In this document: piece by piece, positions 7,946-16,670 of the stretch
Layout of the letters: every line of letters begins with the position of its first letter
Position numbering within the stretch: the first letter of the stretch is position 1
Assembly: GCA_002897775.1 (NCBI GenBank)
Contig: BDTR01000048.1
Coordinates: 1-45,988, forward strand
Length of the DNA: 45,988 nucleotides
Direction of reading: 5' to 3'
Origin: a bacterium BMS3Bbin08
Lineage (GTDB): Bacteria; Nitrospirota; Thermodesulfovibrionia; UBA6902; BMS3Bbin08
Made by a program: the position numbers and the translations under genes
Notes under the pieces: model-generated
Told to the model about the DNA's origin: nothing
The model's database searches: none
Seen by the model: only the letters and a program-made list of their open reading frames with translations

Positions 7946-8616
7946 CAGACAAAGATGCTACACACGCAAAACTTACGCTGGAAGATATCTACAGATCGCA
8001 CCATGAAAGAGGAAAAAGATACGGTTATTTGTATTGCCACGGCGAAAGGGGCCTTTATCTGTCAGAGTGGATAGGAAAGGGAAAGACCGTACTGGACCTG
8101 GGGTGCAGGGACGGCGAACTGACAAGGTTCTTTGCGCGGGGCAACACAGTAACAGGCGCGGATATTGACAGAAAGGCCCTTGAACTGGCCAGGGGAAAAT
8201 ACGGCATCGAAACCCTCTGGCTTGATCTGAATGCCGAGTTTCCCTTTGAAAAGGGGGCCTTTGACGTGGTGGTGGCCTGTGAAATAGTGGAGCATATCTA
8301 TTATACTAACGCCTTTCTGGAAAAGGTATCGTCGATCTTAAAACCAGGCGGCATGTTCATTGGTTCTGTACCCAACAGTTTCAGGATGAGGAACAGGCTT
8401 AAGTTCCTGGCCGGAAAGGAGTTTGATACAGACCAGACCCATGTCCACATGTTTTCGCATGATAAATTAAAAAAACTGCTTGCACGGTATTTCAAAGACA
8501 TCCGCATAGCTCCTATCGGTGGAAAGATCCTGCCGTTCTTAAAGGTATCAAAATACACGCCCGGTTATTTGAACCGTTTATTCGGCAGAGATCTGCTATG
8601 GAAGGCTGTGAAGTGA
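7942..8616 (+). CDS. Class I SAM-dependent methyltransferase (copy A)
   Basis: A 224-residue methyltransferase with SAM motif I VLDLGCRDGELTRF, acidic motif II VTGADID, and FDVVVACEIVEHI then LKPGGMFIGSVPN. It is a close paralogue of the gene at 10817: both have DLGCRDG, the LKPGG turn and the same C-terminal IAPIGGKIL/ITPFGGHIL region, ending FGRDLLWKAVK versus FSANLFWRTAKE. The GTG start overlaps the preceding stop as GTGA and has GGAGG four bases upstream. Its place between transferases suggests O-methylation of a sugar or of the growing glycan. The acceptor is unknown. Confidence 0.82.
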   Translation: MTDKDATHAKLTLEDIYRSHHERGKRYGYLYCHGERGLYLSEWIGKGKTVLDLGCRDGELTRFFARGNTVTGADIDRKALELARGKYGIETLWLDLNAEFPFEKGAFDVVVACEIVEHIYYTNAFLEKVSSILKPGGMFIGSVPNSFRMRNRLKFLAGKEFDTDQTHVHMFSHDKLKKLLARYFKDIRIAPIGGKILPFLKVSKYTPGYLNRLFGRDLLWKAVK

Positions 8617-8680
8617 GTACCAGCCAAAAAGAACAGTTCGCCGGCATACAGCAAATACCGCTCAGGTTAATTAACCGTTA

Positions 8681-9688
8681 ATGGACATTCGAAAAGATAA
8701 AATAAAAAACATCCTTGTTGTAAGAAGGAACAATATAGGGGACATGATATGCGCGATCCCTATGCTCAGGACCCTGAGAAAAGAGTTTCCCGCCGCGCAT
8801 ATTACGGTTCTTGCCGACAAGTCCAACGCTGGAATTATTAAAGGAGCGTCTTTTATTGATGATTTATTGGTCTACGAAAAAGAAGGCTCACGCGCTAACA
8901 AATATCTGGGCTATTACAGGACCCTCGAACAGAAAAAAAGAGTTTTTGACCTTGTTATAACGGCAAAGGCCGGGTTTTCATCATTGCTCGCGTTCATATC
9001 ACTTGCAAGCGGAGCTGGGATCAGGATGGGATGCGTTCCTGACAAATGGCACCCCATGCAGATCTGCTATAACCTGCCGGTTAAAAACTGCAGGAGATGG
9101 AAATCACTTCACCAGGTCGACGGCCTGCTTGAATTTATAAAAACGATAGGGATCAAAAACACGGTGAAGGATATTAATATTGAGATCGCGCAGTCCTCCA
9201 GGGACATGGTCAGTGATTTTTTTCAAAAGAACGCGATCACCGGAAGCGATAACATAGTTGTATTTAATGTAAGCAACAATAAGCCTGAAAACACCTGGCC
9301 GATCGAAAGGTTCAGGGAGACAGCCGGTATTTTATCAGACCATTACAAAATAACCTTTTTAATAGCATCAGCCTCTTCTGACAAGGACGGGGCTGTCAGA
9401 TTATCAGAGGAGACAGGTTTAAGGTCTTTTTATTTTGAATCTCCCGGGGTCATGGACTTTGCCGCGCTTGCAGCGGCGTCCGATCTTCTGATATGCGGTG
9501 AAGGCGGTGCAATGCATATAGGCTCAGGCGTTAACACACCCACTGTTTCCCTGTGGAGCACACTACGGCCGGTAAAATGGACTCCCAGGGGAGAAAAACA
9601 GCTCGTCATCAAAAAGGGCGGTCACGTTACTTCTATCTCAGCAGAAGATGTGCTGGAAGTCATAAAAAATAATAATTTACTCAAATGA
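8681..9688 (+). CDS. GT9 family glycosyltransferase (heptosyltransferase-like)
   Basis: A 335-residue GT9 protein. RRNNIGDMICAIPMLRTLRKEFP matches the conserved N-terminal heptosyltransferase helix and aspartate, and ICGEGGAMHIGSGVNTPTVSLW matches the donor-binding loop with its histidine. FNVSNNKPENTWPIERF is the mid-domain motif. It is shorter and more divergent than the WaaQ-like gene at 6812. ATG 8681 follows a 64-base gap with a GGTTAATTAACC palindrome and no clear ribosome site. Its stop overlaps the next start (ATGA). It probably transfers heptose or a related sugar in the LPS core. Confidence 0.83.
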   Translation: MDIRKDKIKNILVVRRNNIGDMICAIPMLRTLRKEFPAAHITVLADKSNAGIIKGASFIDDLLVYEKEGSRANKYLGYYRTLEQKKRVFDLVITAKAGFSSLLAFISLASGAGIRMGCVPDKWHPMQICYNLPVKNCRRWKSLHQVDGLLEFIKTIGIKNTVKDINIEIAQSSRDMVSDFFQKNAITGSDNIVVFNVSNNKPENTWPIERFRETAGILSDHYKITFLIASASSDKDGAVRLSEETGLRSFYFESPGVMDFAALAAASDLLICGEGGAMHIGSGVNTPTVSLWSTLRPVKWTPRGEKQLVIKKGGHVTSISAEDVLEVIKNNNLLK

Positions 9689-10824
9689 TAAAAAAGAAAC
9701 TAACCATACTGCATACAGAGTCCTCCACCGGCTGGGCCGGACAGGAAATGCGCATAATCCTTGAGGCAAGGGAGATGAAAAAAAGAGGCCACCGCATTAT
9801 TATAGCCGCTCAGCCCGGAAGCGGTATTATCCCGGCGGCAGACAGGGAAGGTTTTGAAAAAAAGATTTTTAATATGCGAAAAAAAGACTTTATAATATCA
9901 GTTATCTCTCTCATGAAAATAATCGCGGAATACCGGGTGGATATTGTGAACACCCACAGCTCCTGGGACAGCTGGATCGCGTCAATAGCAGGCCGGATCT
10001 CACGCTTCAGGCCCGCCATACTGAGAACCCGGCATCTTTCAACGCCTGTAAACACGGGCATATTGAGCAGGATCGTTTACCAGTATCTGCCGCACCTTGT
10101 CATCACAACCGGCGATTTCATACGGGACAGGCTTGTTAATTTCAACCGTTTCCCCGGGGAAAAGATCATTTCCGTACCAACCGGGGTCGATCAGGAGGTG
10201 TTTTATCCAAGGCCCCTTAACCATGACCTGCGTAAGACCCTTGGGATAGCAGATGATGAAAAGGCGATCGCTGCGATCGCGGCCCTAAGGAGCTGGAAAG
10301 GGCATGATCATCTGCTTGAGGCCGCAAAGCTTCTGATCGGCAGGCGCAGGGGGATCAGGTTCATAATAGCCGGTGACGGCCCGAGGTATGATCACCTTAA
10401 GGAAAAGGCCGCGTCACTGGGGATCAGTGATAAAGTCATTTTCCTTGGATACAGGGATGATGTTAATGATATATTGTCAGCTATTGATATCGCGGTGCTT
10501 CCGTCCTACGCGAACGAAGGGGTACCACAGGCAATACTTCAGGCCATGGCCATGGAAAAACCCGTGGTCTCAACTACCGCGGGCTCTATCCCTGAGATCG
10601 TGCGCGACAGGGAAACGGGCGTTCTGACAGAGCCAAAGAACCCGGCTTCCCTGGCTGAGGGAATTGAATTAATGCTCGACAATGAGGACCTGGCAAAGAC
10701 TGTCGCTTTGAACGCGAGAAAACTCATTGACTCAAAATATTCTTTGAAACACATGGTCTTGAAAATGGAAGAAGCATATAACCTGATATTTCAGCGGAAA
10801 CACGGAGAGATGAACAATGGATAA
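9685..10824 (+). CDS. GT4 glycosyltransferase
   Basis: A 379-residue GT-B glycosyltransferase. The N-terminal domain opens LTILHTESSTGWAGQEMRI with the glycine-rich acceptor loop. The C-terminal domain shows PTGVDQEVFYP, RSWKGHDHLLEAA, FIAGDGPRYDHL and NEGVPQAILQAMAMEKPVV, the usual GT4 donor-site pattern. No signal peptide or membrane helix is evident, so it is likely a cytoplasmic, membrane-associated enzyme. It overlaps both neighbours, by four bases upstream and eight downstream, showing tight translational coupling in the first LPS operon. Donor and linkage cannot be read from sequence. Confidence 0.88.
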   Translation: MIKKKLTILHTESSTGWAGQEMRIILEAREMKKRGHRIIIAAQPGSGIIPAADREGFEKKIFNMRKKDFIISVISLMKIIAEYRVDIVNTHSSWDSWIASIAGRISRFRPAILRTRHLSTPVNTGILSRIVYQYLPHLVITTGDFIRDRLVNFNRFPGEKIISVPTGVDQEVFYPRPLNHDLRKTLGIADDEKAIAAIAALRSWKGHDHLLEAAKLLIGRRRGIRFIIAGDGPRYDHLKEKAASLGISDKVIFLGYRDDVNDILSAIDIAVLPSYANEGVPQAILQAMAMEKPVVSTTAGSIPEIVRDRETGVLTEPKNPASLAEGIELMLDNEDLAKTVALNARKLIDSKYSLKHMVLKMEEAYNLIFQRKHGEMNNG

Positions 10825-11500
10825 GAACCTCTTTCGTGATTTCTACGTGGATTTTCACAAAAGAAGGAACAAATACGGCAAAACAACAGGCCATAAAAGC
10901 TCTGACCTTTTCAAAGAAGCGGTCGGCACAGGGAAAAAAGTGCTGGACCTGGGCTGCAGGGACGGAAGCCTGACAGAAAATTACGTTCAGGGCAATGACG
11001 TGACAGGAGCTGATGTAGATGATGTCGCGCTTTCACTGTGCCGGAAGGCTCTCGGAATAGGGACAATTCACACGGACCTTAACCAGTCCCTTCCTTTTGA
11101 TGACGCCTCATTCGATGCCGTGGTGGCCGCGGAGATCATCGAACACCTGATCTTCCCGGAACAGTTCGTAACGGAGATCCTCAGGATATTAAAGCCCGGG
11201 GGGACCTTCTGCGGGTCAACGCCTAATGTCACACGTTTAAAGAACAGGCTCAGGTTCCTGTTTGGGAAGACCCCTTTTTTTGATGACACCGCTCATCTGC
11301 GCTATTTCTCATACAATGCACTGGAAGAGCTGCTCAAAAAATATTTTTCAGAAGCGGCGATCACTCCGTTCGGCGGCCACATATTAGGCAACAAAAATTT
11401 CGGCATGTTAAAGCTCGGAATATCCGTAACCCCGGTTACGCCGCTCTGGCTCGGCAAATTATTTTCGGCCAATCTCTTCTGGAGAACGGCAAAGGAGTAA
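10817..11500 (+). CDS. Class I SAM-dependent methyltransferase (copy B)
   Basis: A 227-residue paralogue of the gene at 7942. Motif I is VLDLGCRDGSLTENY, motif II VTGADVD, and FDAVVAAEIIEHL with LKPGGTFCGSTPN follows. The N-terminus has the same YG-containing lead-in. The start codon overlaps the preceding gene by eight bases. It is the last gene of the first plus-strand run and is followed by an inverted repeat. The two copies probably methylate related sugars; which positions is unknown. Confidence 0.82.
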   Translation: MDKNLFRDFYVDFHKRRNKYGKTTGHKSSDLFKEAVGTGKKVLDLGCRDGSLTENYVQGNDVTGADVDDVALSLCRKALGIGTIHTDLNQSLPFDDASFDAVVAAEIIEHLIFPEQFVTEILRILKPGGTFCGSTPNVTRLKNRLRFLFGKTPFFDDTAHLRYFSYNALEELLKKYFSEAAITPFGGHILGNKNFGMLKLGISVTPVTPLWLGKLFSANLFWRTAKE

Positions 11501-11502
11501 AA

Positions 11503-11536
11503 CCCCGTTAGATTCTTACGAATCTGGACAACGGGG
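11503..11536 (+). terminator. Hairpin with CCCCGTTAGATTC arm, possible operon end
   Basis: CCCCGTT (11503-11509) pairs with AACGGGG (11530-11536) and AGATTC with GAATCT, with a four-base bulge. No U tract follows. The first arm CCCCGTTAGATTCT recurs exactly, inverted, at 39922-39935, and a relative lies at 29408. It is a dispersed hairpin that may act as an end-of-operon structure. Confidence 0.45.
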
Positions 11537-11606
11537 CGAGCGTCGACAACCTTAAACAACCCTCCCCATAAGCCGCGACAAGTGAAAACTGTAGGGTGTA
11601 ATCGGG

Positions 11607-11612
11607 TATAAT
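11607..11612 (+). promoter_or_regulatory. -10 box placing transcription start at the ATG
   Basis: A perfect TATAAT ends seven bases before ATG 11620, so the predicted first base is at or next to the A of the start codon. No Shine-Dalgarno sequence is present and no strong -35 is visible. This promoter would open the second LPS operon with a leaderless message. Confidence 0.55.
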
Positions 11613-11619
11613 ACGAGAC

Positions 11620-12786
11620 ATGAAGCTCGGGGTATTTGCTGATAAAGGTATAAGCAGGTGGCTTGTTCAGTCTTTTGAGCCTTTTAAGGATAAGACTGAT
11701 ATTACGCTGTTCGTCCCTGACAACAACAAGCATGATACGTCAGGCTTTGACTTTGAAAAGCACCTGCTGCGCCACAATCATGAAACCTGGCTCTCAATAA
11801 AACATTCTTTGAGCTTCATCAGGCGCTGGCTGTATGACAACGAAAAAATGACCCATGTTGATTTTTATCCTTTTTCACTTGCCGAACACTTTTCATCAAA
11901 AAGGTACGACGTAATTCTCACAAAGGCCGAGCGCTCCCTGTACACGCTCGCGTCCTTAAAAGACAGGTTCGGCTACAAGCTGGTTTTCCGATACCCTTAC
12001 ACACTGCCTTTCTCCCATATCTTTAATGAACGGAGCGAATTCGCAAGAAGACGGTCATATGATAAGATCGACCATTTTATCTGTATTTCAGAAACCGCCC
12101 GGAAAAACCTGGAATACGAAGGCATAGATCCCTCGAAAATAGATGTGGTGCTTAATTCTGTTGACCTTTCGTTCTTTGCCCCGGGGCCAAAAGACCCGGT
12201 CCTGATGTCTGACCTGGGGATCTCGGCAGATGACCTGGTAATTATGTTTATCGGCAAGCTGACTTCATGGAAAAATCCCTTTACCTTACTTTACGCGTCC
12301 AGGCCGCTCATACAAAAAGGCCTGCCTGTAAAGATAGTATTGATCGGACAGGGCGCCCAGAGAGATAATCTGGCCAGGACCGCGAAGATCCTTGGTATTG
12401 TAGACCGGGTAATATTCCTTGAATTCATTGAAAACACTTCCATGAACAAATACTACAATTTGGCGGACTCGTTCGTAATGCCGAGCTTGACCACGCTAAC
12501 GGTAAATGAGCAGTTCCCGTTCGCTGTTGTTGAAGCAATGGCATCAGGCCTGCCTGTAATAGTCTCAAACGCGGGCGGCATGCCTGAACTGATCGGCGAT
12601 ACCGGAAAGATCTACGCGCAGGGCAATTATGTTGAACTTTCAGGCCATCTGAGTGAGATCCTCACGAACGACCGGTTAAGAGAAACAATGGCAGCAAGAT
12701 CAAGGGAAAGGGCCGAGCAGATGTTTGACAACAGGAAAAACAGTTTTCAGATCCTGGACGTATTCAAAAAACTCGTTAAAAGATAA
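11620..12786 (+). CDS. GT4 glycosyltransferase opening the second LPS run
   Basis: A 388-residue GT-B glycosyltransferase beginning MKLGVFADKGISRWLVQ. The donor domain has FIGKLTSWKNPFTLL, LIGQGAQRDNLA and PFAVVEAMASGLPVIVSNAGGMPELI. The N-terminal half contains VVLNSVDLSFFAPG at the domain junction. The start is fixed by the lack of any earlier in-frame codon and by the -10 box at 11607-11612. It lies 120 bases after the first operon and 84 bases before the first FkbM gene. The transferred sugar is unknown. Confidence 0.86.
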   Translation: MKLGVFADKGISRWLVQSFEPFKDKTDITLFVPDNNKHDTSGFDFEKHLLRHNHETWLSIKHSLSFIRRWLYDNEKMTHVDFYPFSLAEHFSSKRYDVILTKAERSLYTLASLKDRFGYKLVFRYPYTLPFSHIFNERSEFARRRSYDKIDHFICISETARKNLEYEGIDPSKIDVVLNSVDLSFFAPGPKDPVLMSDLGISADDLVIMFIGKLTSWKNPFTLLYASRPLIQKGLPVKIVLIGQGAQRDNLARTAKILGIVDRVIFLEFIENTSMNKYYNLADSFVMPSLTTLTVNEQFPFAVVEAMASGLPVIVSNAGGMPELIGDTGKIYAQGNYVELSGHLSEILTNDRLRETMAARSRERAEQMFDNRKNSFQILDVFKKLVKR

Positions 12787-12870
12787 CCGACCTGTCTGCC
12801 CGCCACCGTGCCAAACAAACTGGCAGGCAGGCATTTGTCTTTCTAACGGTAGAGCTTACATGGGGCAAAT

Positions 12871-13686
12871 ATGGAGAAAACATTAAGACTGCCGGACAGA
12901 TTCAAGACCCTTTGGTATTTCTCAAAGGCGCCTTCCCTGCATGACAAACTTTCAGTAATAGGTTTTTTTCTTAAGCGGCTGTTCAATGTCAGGGCGGACG
13001 ACGAACTAAAAGCAAAAATAGACCCTAACAACCTTATAATCAATTTTGTACCGTCCCAGGGTGAACTGCGGCCTTATAATGACATCTTTCTTAATGCCGG
13101 TTTTGACAGATATCCTGATTTTGCCCCTGAGAACTGCGGGGTGGTGTTTGACTGCGGGGCGAACATAGGCCTTTTTACCTTGCGCGCCGCGTTGAACAGA
13201 AAGACCGAGGTCTTTTCCTTTGAACCCAATCCGGCAGTCTTTAAAAGGCTGTTGAAGAACATAGATGAGAACATGCTTGATAAGGTCAGACCCCTGCAGG
13301 CCGCTGTCGGTTCAGCCTGTAAAAAAGCCGTGTTCACCTCGGCAGCTTCTTCGCCTACAGGTAAGATACAGGCGGAAGGCAGTGTTGATAAAGACAGTTC
13401 GGTAAGCGTGGAAATGCTTACGCTGGACAGCATAGTGGACAGGTTTGCCCTGTCATCCATAGACCTGATCAAACTTGACGTAGAGGGCAATGAATATGAG
13501 GCCCTGCTCGGAGCTGAAAGGGCATTAAAAATAACAGGCAGGATAGTGCTGGAATATCACGGCAAGGAGCTCCGGCAAAAGTGCGGGGCACTCCTTAAAA
13601 GCAAAGGGTTTGAAATGGTCCATGAAATCCCGGGCTATCAGTTTTATTTAAACCGTGATCACACGCAGTCAATAAAACGGGATTAA
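12871..13686 (+). CDS. FkbM family methyltransferase (copy A)
   Basis: A 271-residue FkbM-type SAM methyltransferase. After a family-specific N-terminal region (RFKTLWYFSKAPSLHDKLSV) come motif I VFDCGANIGLFTLRAA, FSFEPNPAVFKRL, and LIKLDVEGNEYEALLGA, which is the FkbM hallmark. It is a clear paralogue of 14643-15449 along its whole length, including the N-terminal helix and the C-terminal EIPGYQFYLN/EIPGHQYYIN. FkbM enzymes O-methylate hydroxyls on polyketides and sugars, and here a polysaccharide sugar is the likely target. A GC-rich inverted repeat (about 12796-12830) lies upstream. Confidence 0.87.
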   Translation: MEKTLRLPDRFKTLWYFSKAPSLHDKLSVIGFFLKRLFNVRADDELKAKIDPNNLIINFVPSQGELRPYNDIFLNAGFDRYPDFAPENCGVVFDCGANIGLFTLRAALNRKTEVFSFEPNPAVFKRLLKNIDENMLDKVRPLQAAVGSACKKAVFTSAASSPTGKIQAEGSVDKDSSVSVEMLTLDSIVDRFALSSIDLIKLDVEGNEYEALLGAERALKITGRIVLEYHGKELRQKCGALLKSKGFEMVHEIPGYQFYLNRDHTQSIKRD

Positions 13687-13695
13687 GCTGTAATT

Positions 13696-14619
13696 ATGAT
13701 AAAAAGTATAAAGGCAAAAATTAAAGCCAGGCTCAGGGCACGTAAGCGCAAACAGTTCCCGTCTGTTATTCAATTGCAGACCACATCCGCGTGCAACGCA
13801 AGATGCACGTGCTGTCCGTACAGCATGGTCCAGAGAAGCGCGCCGGTAGAACACATGACCGACGAGTTATACGCAAAGATCATTGACGAATGTTCACACC
13901 ACGGCATAGAAAAAATATCGCTTTACCTTTTTAATGAGCCGCTACTGGACAGGAAGATAATCGAACGCCTTAAGTACGCCAAAGCCAAAAACCCCGGGTC
14001 CAGGATACGGATATCAACGAACGCCAGCCTTTTAACCGAAAAAACCTCTCTTGAAATGGCTGACTCAGTTGACTTTGTGTATCTCAGCGTTCAGGGAGGC
14101 ATTACAGACAGGGATAAGTACGAAGAGGTGATGGGCCTTAATTACGACAAAACGCACAAAAACATGATGGGCTTTATTGAAACCGCCAAAACAGGCAGAC
14201 ATAACCTGAAGATCTCCAATATAGCCATTAATAATGCCATCCCCTTTGACACTGAAGAGAAGCTTGAGGCAGAAAGGGCCTTCTGGATGAACAAAGGCAT
14301 TAATACACTTAACTTCGGAGGGTTCTCATCCTGGGCCGGCAAGCTTGACACAGGCAGGGATAATTATTCCAGAAACATCAGGGGATGCTCTTTAAAACAC
14401 AGGCCCCTGACGCACGTGCATGTGGTGGAGAACGGCGACGTGATCCTTTGCTGCCGTGACTGGGACAGAGAATGCATACTCGGAAATCTTAATGAATCCA
14501 CGATATTCGATATATGGAACAGCGCAAGGTATCGGGATATCGTGGAAAAGGTTTACCTCGGCAAAAAAGCGCCGGATAATTTCCTCTGCTACCGCTGTGA
14601 AGATGCCATAAGACTCTAA
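13696..14619 (+). CDS. Radical SAM/SPASM protein
   Basis: A 307-residue radical SAM enzyme. The CxxxCxxC cluster is CNARCTCC at about residues 33-40, preceded by a basic N-terminus. STNASLL and the FVYLSVQGG strand follow. The C-terminal SPASM-like region has GCSLKHRPLTHVHV, GDVILCCRDWD, LGNLNESTIFDIWNS and FLCYRCE, so auxiliary iron-sulfur ligands are likely. It lies nine bases after one FkbM gene and 23 before the other. Radical SAM/SPASM proteins occur in peptide maturation and in polysaccharide loci; here the context points to glycan modification, perhaps epimerisation, dehydration or C-methylation. No peptide substrate gene is seen. Confidence 0.85.
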   Translation: MIKSIKAKIKARLRARKRKQFPSVIQLQTTSACNARCTCCPYSMVQRSAPVEHMTDELYAKIIDECSHHGIEKISLYLFNEPLLDRKIIERLKYAKAKNPGSRIRISTNASLLTEKTSLEMADSVDFVYLSVQGGITDRDKYEEVMGLNYDKTHKNMMGFIETAKTGRHNLKISNIAINNAIPFDTEEKLEAERAFWMNKGINTLNFGGFSSWAGKLDTGRDNYSRNIRGCSLKHRPLTHVHVVENGDVILCCRDWDRECILGNLNESTIFDIWNSARYRDIVEKVYLGKKAPDNFLCYRCEDAIRL

Positions 14620-14642
14620 ACATAACCGGATCGATCCTGAAA

Positions 14643-15449
14643 ATGAAACCTTATACACTGCCGCCAAAACACAGAAAGGCCCTATGGTATTTTGCAAAGG
14701 CTCCGAGCGTTCCAGCAAAGCTTTCGGTGGTCAGGTTCTTCTTAAAGCGCATCTTAAGAGACCTGGGTTTCAGGATAAAGATCGATGATGAGCTTATAGT
14801 TTCAATTGATGCGTTCATGATCCATTTTGTGCCTTTCTGGGGGGAACTAATTCATTATAAGGAGATCTTTGCTGATAAGGTCTATGAACAGCACCCCATG
14901 TTCAACCCGGAAAACTGCCGGACGATCTTTGACTGCGGGGCAAATATCGGCCTTTATACGCTGCGCGCGGCTCAGAACCGCTCTGCAAAGATATACGCGT
15001 TCGAGCCCAACCCTTCTGTCTTTCAAAGACTTGTAAAGAACGTAAAGGCAAATGACCTTTCAAACGTAACTGCCCTGCCTCTGGCGATCGGCTCAATAAA
15101 CGGGAAAACAACCCTTACCTGGGACTCTTCAACATTAAGCGGTAAAGTGGTAAAGGGCCGTCAGGCCGGGCAAAATGAAGTGGAGGTTGAGGTCACAACC
15201 CTTGACCGTATATCAGAGATGTATCATGTGACATCCATAGACATATTAAAGCTGGATGTTGAGGGACAGGAGCACGAGGCATTAAAAGGCGGAACGCAGA
15301 CGCTTAAAAAAACAAAAAAACTGGTACTGGAATATCATAATGATAAGGTCAGGGCGGAATGTGAGTCTTTTTTAAAAGAAGCGGGCTTTGATAAGGTCAT
15401 GGAGATCCCGGGACATCAGTATTATATCAATGCTAATGTTCCGGAATAA
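14643..15449 (+). CDS. FkbM family methyltransferase (copy B)
   Basis: A 268-residue paralogue of 12871-13686. Motif I is IFDCGANIGLYTLRAA, followed by YAFEPNPSVFQRL and ILKLDVEGQEHEALKGG. The N-terminus (HRKALWYFAKAPSVPAKLSV) is shared with copy A and is not a general FkbM feature, so the two descend from a local duplication. With the radical SAM gene they form a three-gene module. Likely role: O-methylation of a second position or a second sugar in the same glycan. Confidence 0.87.
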   Translation: MKPYTLPPKHRKALWYFAKAPSVPAKLSVVRFFLKRILRDLGFRIKIDDELIVSIDAFMIHFVPFWGELIHYKEIFADKVYEQHPMFNPENCRTIFDCGANIGLYTLRAAQNRSAKIYAFEPNPSVFQRLVKNVKANDLSNVTALPLAIGSINGKTTLTWDSSTLSGKVVKGRQAGQNEVEVEVTTLDRISEMYHVTSIDILKLDVEGQEHEALKGGTQTLKKTKKLVLEYHNDKVRAECESFLKEAGFDKVMEIPGHQYYINANVPE

Positions 15450-15461
15450 GGCATAAACGGC

Positions 15462-16670
15462 ATGAAAAAGAATATCTTAATACTTGACACAGGCAAGGAA
15501 TGGGGCGGGGGCACGAACAGCCTGCTTGAACTGCTGCGCCGTGTTGACAGGGAGAAGTACAGGTTCACGGTTCTTTTTTACCATAACTTCGACAAAACGC
15601 CCGGCTCTGACGTAAAAAGCGAAATTGAGAAACTTGGCATAGATTTTCTGCTGCTGGAGCGCGGCGGTCAGCCGGCAGCGGCAAAGATATTAAAAGAGAC
15701 AGGCAGAACCATTCTGTTTTTCAGCGGGAAACTGAAAAAGCTGTATATCTTTTTTATGGATTACCTTTTCAGAATAAAAAAAGACGCTGAAAGCATCGCC
15801 GCGCTTATCAGGGAACTGAACATTGACCTTATCTATATGAACAATCAGCCTTCAAGTGATCTTGAAGGCCTGATCGCGGCAAAAAAGACAGGTATCAGGT
15901 CCCTGATCCACAGCAGGATAGAGACCGGCCTGAACCCCTTTGAGGTCAGCACGACAAATAAACACCTCACAAAAATGATATGTGTTTCAAGAGGGGTTAA
16001 GGACAGCTTTGTGCGTCAGGGCGTAAGCGGTTCAATATGCACTGTCATATATAACGGCATAGACAGCACCATAACACCAGCGGTCTCAGCTGACAGGGTA
16101 AGACAGGAATTAGGGATTAAAAAAGATGAGATCCTGATCGGATCAGTGGGATCTCTTATAAAAAGAAAACGTTTCTCAGACCTTGTTGCTTCCATGGCAT
16201 ACCTTGTTAATAAAAAGAGGCATGGCCGTCTGAAATGCCTGATCCTTGGAGAAGGCCCGGAAAGAGAATATCTCAGCAAAGAAATAGAAGGAAACGGATT
16301 GAGTGACAGGGTCATGCTGGCAGGCTTCAAGGCTGATGCCATATCTTACATAAACGCAATGGACATATTTGTCCTGCCTTCGGAAAGAGAAGGGTTCCCC
16401 CGGGTGATACTCGAGGCAATGCTCATGGGAAAACCGGTCGTGGCGTCAGGGATCGCAGGGCCGGTAGAGCTGATCATTCCCGAACAGACAGGCCTCCTGT
16501 TCCCGGCAGGTGACAGGGGAAAGCTCGCTGAAAGCATTTCAACGTTTATATCATCTCCCAGGTTCATGACAGAGGCCGGCGAACTGGGCAGAATGCGTGT
16601 TATTGAAAATTTTTCAATTGAAAAATATGTAAGTGAGGTCAGCGCTATAATCTCCGAGGTGGCAGGATGA
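15462..16670 (+). CDS. GT4 glycosyltransferase
   Basis: A 402-residue GT-B glycosyltransferase. The N-terminal domain begins ILILDTGKEWGGGTNSLLELL with the glycine-rich loop. The junction has VIYNGIDSTI. The C-terminal domain carries GSVGSLIKRKRFSDL, LGEGPEREYL and REGFPRVILEAMLMGKPVVAS. It is cytoplasmic, with possible peripheral membrane contact through a hydrophobic-basic stretch near residues 90-105. Its stop overlaps the next start as ATGA. The sugar and linkage are not predictable. Confidence 0.87.
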   Translation: MKKNILILDTGKEWGGGTNSLLELLRRVDREKYRFTVLFYHNFDKTPGSDVKSEIEKLGIDFLLLERGGQPAAAKILKETGRTILFFSGKLKKLYIFFMDYLFRIKKDAESIAALIRELNIDLIYMNNQPSSDLEGLIAAKKTGIRSLIHSRIETGLNPFEVSTTNKHLTKMICVSRGVKDSFVRQGVSGSICTVIYNGIDSTITPAVSADRVRQELGIKKDEILIGSVGSLIKRKRFSDLVASMAYLVNKKRHGRLKCLILGEGPEREYLSKEIEGNGLSDRVMLAGFKADAISYINAMDIFVLPSEREGFPRVILEAMLMGKPVVASGIAGPVELIIPEQTGLLFPAGDRGKLAESISTFISSPRFMTEAGELGRMRVIENFSIEKYVSEVSAIISEVAG

